Shown: positions 6,080 through 7,779 of the stretch, piece by piece
Numbering within the stretch: position 1 is the first letter of the stretch
Layout: each line of letters opens with the position of its first letter
DNA from: Candidatus Omnitrophota bacterium
GTDB lineage: Bacteria > Omnitrophota > Gorgyraeia > JABMRN01
DNA length: 7,779 bases
Assembly (NCBI GenBank): GCA_013202515.1
Contig: JABMRN010000215.1
Span: 1-7,779 of the forward strand
Direction of reading: 5' to 3'
Made by a program: the position numbers and the translations under genes
Notes under the pieces: generated by a model
What the model saw: only the letters and a program-made list of their open reading frames with translations
What the model was told of the DNA's origin: nothing
Databases searched by the model: none

Positions 6080-6529
6080 TTATTTCAGAAACTTTTTCAG
6101 TTCCTTCATAAACTGCGAAACATCGCGGAACTGACGATATACAGAAGCAAATCTCACGTATGCGATTTCATCGATGTTGTAAAGGTGCTTCATCACAAGC
6201 TCGCCTATTTCCTTTGATTCAACTTCTTTCTCAAAACCACGCTGGATGTGCTTCTCTACCTTGTCGCAGAGCTCCTCTTGCTTCTCAATAGCAATAGGCC
6301 GCTTCTCACACGCTTTCATTATACCGGCTAAAAGCTTTTTTCTATCAAATGGCTCTCTTCGCCCGCCTTTTTTAACCACCATTAGTGGGATTTCTTCGAT
6401 ATACTCGTAAGTCGTAAAACGTCTCTCGCATTTAAGACACTCGCGCCTTCTTCTTACGCTGCGTCCGACATTCGAAGACCTTGAATCAATTACCTTATCT
6501 TTTCTTGAACCACAGTAGGGACATTTCAT
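6080..6529 (-). CDS. nrdR: transcriptional repressor NrdR
   Basis: A 149-residue cytoplasmic regulator that represses ribonucleotide reductase genes when dATP and ATP fill its ATP-cone. An N-terminal zinc ribbon uses C3, C6, C31 and C34 (MKCPYCGS and CLKCERRF), with the conserved DSR (15-17) and RRRRECLKC (26-34) DNA-binding segment. The ATP-cone domain runs from about 49 to 139 (VVKKGGRREPFDRKKLLAGI; C-terminal YVRFASVYRQFRD, 124-136). Length and all motifs match the family. The ATG lies 18 nt after the deaminase stop and has no clear ribosome binding site; the gap is AT-rich, so coupling to the preceding gene is likely. No ribonucleotide reductase gene or clear NrdR box was seen in the window. 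Neighbours glyA and the deaminase fit a deoxynucleotide-supply cluster. Confidence 0.97.
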   Translation of the reverse strand: MKCPYCGSRKDKVIDSRSSNVGRSVRRRRECLKCERRFTTYEYIEEIPLMVVKKGGRREPFDRKKLLAGIMKACEKRPIAIEKQEELCDKVEKHIQRGFEKEVESKEIGELVMKHLYNIDEIAYVRFASVYRQFRDVSQFMKELKKFLK

Positions 6530-6547
6530 AATTTAAAAACCAAAATA

Positions 6548-7006
6548 CTAATTCCTATGAAGTCGAATCTTAACTTTTCCTTGACGCAAAAACTTACTGG
6601 ACATCTTGTCTGGATACTTGCCGGCAATGATAACTTCTTTAATCCCTGCGTTTATGATCATTTTCGCACATATAATGCAAGGCTGGGTTGTCGAATAAAG
6701 CGTGGCATTCTTGACGCTTGCTCCATGAAGTGCAGCCTGTAAGAGCGCGTTCTGCTCAGCGTGGAGCCCCCTGCAAAGTTCATGCCTCTCACCAGAGGGT
6801 ATTCTTAGTTTTTCTCTTACGCATACTGTTGTACCACAATGCTCGATGTTTGAGGGCGCTCCGTTGTAACCTGTGGCTAGAATCTTTCTATCCCGGACAA
6901 GTACTGCACCTACTTTTCTTCTTAAACAGGTAGAACGCGTAGATACAAGCCTTGCCAGTGAAACAAAATATTCGTCCCATCCCGGTCGTTTTACGTTTCT
7001 TTTCAT
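6548..7006 (-). CDS. dCMP deaminase, ComEB type
   Basis: A 152-residue zinc-dependent deaminase of the cytidine/deoxycytidylate family that converts dCMP to dUMP, the precursor of dTMP, in the cytoplasm. The catalytic HAE motif is at H82-A83-E84 (LHAEQNALLQ), and the other zinc ligands are in PCIIC (C110, C113). GYNGAPSN (46-53) is typical of dCMP deaminases and binds substrate. The insertion between it and HAE (HCGTTVCVRE, SGERHELCRG) carries the extra His/Cys residues that form a structural zinc site in this group. Length is normal. The ATG at 7006 has GGAG (7017-7014) at 7-nt spacing. It sits between glyA and nrdR, an order seen in several bacterial groups. ComEB's name comes from competence operons, but nothing here suggests DNA uptake. 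Confidence 0.93.
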   Translation of the reverse strand: MKRNVKRPGWDEYFVSLARLVSTRSTCLRRKVGAVLVRDRKILATGYNGAPSNIEHCGTTVCVREKLRIPSGERHELCRGLHAEQNALLQAALHGASVKNATLYSTTQPCIICAKMIINAGIKEVIIAGKYPDKMSSKFLRQGKVKIRLHRN

Positions 7007-7025
7007 GGTTTAGCTCCACTCGCCA

Positions 7026-7048
7026 TGAACCCCAATCTTAAGGGTTCA
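7026..7048 (-). other. inverted repeat (7-bp stem, 9-nt loop) at the glyA stop
   Basis: On the minus strand TGAACCC (7048-7042) pairs perfectly with GGGTTCA (7032-7026) around a 9-nt loop; two G·U pairs could extend the stem in RNA. The first arm contains the glyA TGA stop, and the second ends 9 nt before the deaminase ribosome binding site. There is no U-tract, so simple Rho-independent termination is unlikely. It may slow, process or protect the mRNA between the two genes. Confidence 0.45.
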
Positions 7049-7779
7049 CAAACTTTCCATCTCGTTAATTAAATCTTTATAAAGCGGGAATTTTTCCACA
7101 AGATCCGCAACGCTCTTCTTGACAAACTTAAGTGTCTTTATATCCTTAGGATGCGTAATCACCCTGTCTATAAGCTCGGCTATTCTTTTCATCTCTTGTT
7201 CCTTCATTCCCCTTGTTGTAGCCGCCGGGGTACCGAGCCTGATGCCGCTTGTCACAAATGGACTTTTTTCATCAAACGGTATCAGATTCTTGTTCACTGT
7301 AATATTGGCCTTATCCAGGCGAAATGCTGCGTCCTTACCCGTTATACCTTTATTCCGTAAATCAACTAAAAGAAGATGCGTATCCGTCCCACCAGAAACA
7401 ATCCTATAGCCGAGCTTTTTTAATGCCTCTGCCAGCATCTTGGCATTGCTAACAATCTGCTTCTGATAGACCTTAAACTGCGGCCTAAGCGCCTCTTTAA
7501 ATGCCACAGCCTTTGCCGCGATTATCTGCATAAAGGGCCCTCCCTGTATGCCCGGGAATACCTCTAAATCAATAGCCTTGGCAAACTCCTTCTTACACAA
7601 AATCATACCTGCCCTTGGGCCCCTTAAGGTCTTATGTGTTGTTGTTGTGACAAACTCAGCATAGGGAACAGGATTTGGATGAATACCGGCGGCAACCAAG
7701 CCTGCAAAATGCGCCATATCCACAAAAAGATATGCCCCTACTTCATCGCATATTTTTCTGAATTTCCCGAAATCTATAG
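7046..7779 (-). CDS. glyA: serine hydroxymethyltransferase, C-terminal part
   Basis: PLP enzyme converting serine + tetrahydrofolate to glycine + 5,10-methylene-THF in the cytoplasm. The window holds 243 codons plus stop; the frame is open to the right edge (IDFGKFRKICDEVG just inside it), so about 170-180 N-terminal residues are outside. The visible part includes LFVDMAHFAGLVAAG (conserved Asp and His that contact PLP), the Schiff-base lysine in TTTTHKTLRGPRAG (seventh visible motif position, the 49th visible residue), IQGGPFMQ, VSGGTDTHLLLVDLR and TSGIRLGTPAATTRGM. All are strongly conserved, and the length to the C-terminus is normal. A GTG at 7723 inside the gene is a valine codon, not the start. 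The gene is followed by the deaminase and nrdR, which makes a thymidylate and deoxynucleotide supply cluster. Confidence 0.97.
   Translation of the reverse strand, partial: IDFGKFRKICDEVGAYLFVDMAHFAGLVAAGIHPNPVPYAEFVTTTTHKTLRGPRAGMILCKKEFAKAIDLEVFPGIQGGPFMQIIAAKAVAFKEALRPQFKVYQKQIVSNAKMLAEALKKLGYRIVSGGTDTHLLLVDLRNKGITGKDAAFRLDKANITVNKNLIPFDEKSPFVTSGIRLGTPAATTRGMKEQEMKRIAELIDRVITHPKDIKTLKFVKKSVADLVEKFPLYKDLINEMESL

Noticed and set aside
7721..7723. GTG 7723 as start of a short serine hydroxymethyltransferase
   Set aside because: Conserved GlyA residues continue in the same frame to the window edge, so the gene is cut by the edge and is not truncated.

Overview
All recognisable genes lie on the minus strand, so the window reads from the right edge (7779) to the left edge (1). 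Coding density is very high, with gaps of 3 to about 100 bp. No RNA gene, mobile element, CRISPR array or long non-coding stretch was seen. Base composition is moderately AT-rich with no obvious foreign block. A membrane-anchored periplasmic chaperone and a secreted TPR protein point to a two-membrane bacterium. The compact gene strings, the lone AmrS-type radical SAM enzyme and a Bacteroidota-like COX24/bS22 ribosomal peptide would fit an uncultivated lineage such as Omnitrophota. That placement is an impression, because the window has no decisive phylogenetic marker.

Right third (7779 to 6080): the C-terminal part of glyA, a ComEB-type dCMP deaminase and nrdR. This is a nucleotide and one-carbon module. 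Serine hydroxymethyltransferase supplies methylene-THF, the deaminase makes dUMP, and together they feed thymidylate synthesis. NrdR represses ribonucleotide reductase genes in response to dATP/ATP. A 7-bp-stem, 9-nt-loop inverted repeat sits at the glyA stop, and another of the same geometry sits just after the nrdR stop.

Middle (6019 to 3658): an AmrS-like radical SAM enzyme that ends where the usual C-terminal cysteine tail would begin, then a PpiD/SurA-like anchored chaperone. A near-consensus sigma-70 promoter (TTGCAT, 17 bp, TATAAT) lies so close to the chaperone ATG that its transcript should have almost no leader.

Left half (3630 to 1): a candidate promoter (TTGACA, 17 bp, TAAACT) precedes hisG (long form). 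hisG is followed tightly by a 31-residue, extremely basic peptide of the COX24/AURKAIP1 (mS38/bS22) ribosomal family, a secreted protein with about 13 TPR units, the N-terminal half of a split transketolase, and the start of an unidentified inner-membrane protein. The junctions are short (14, 3, 21 and 24 nt), so these five genes look like one operon. Transketolase and HisG meet metabolically at ribose-5-phosphate/PRPP, but the matching transketolase C-terminal half is not next door.

No clear new multi-gene system was found. The observations most worth checking are the 31-residue peptide, the near-leaderless chaperone promoter, the orphan transketolase half and the shortened AmrS.
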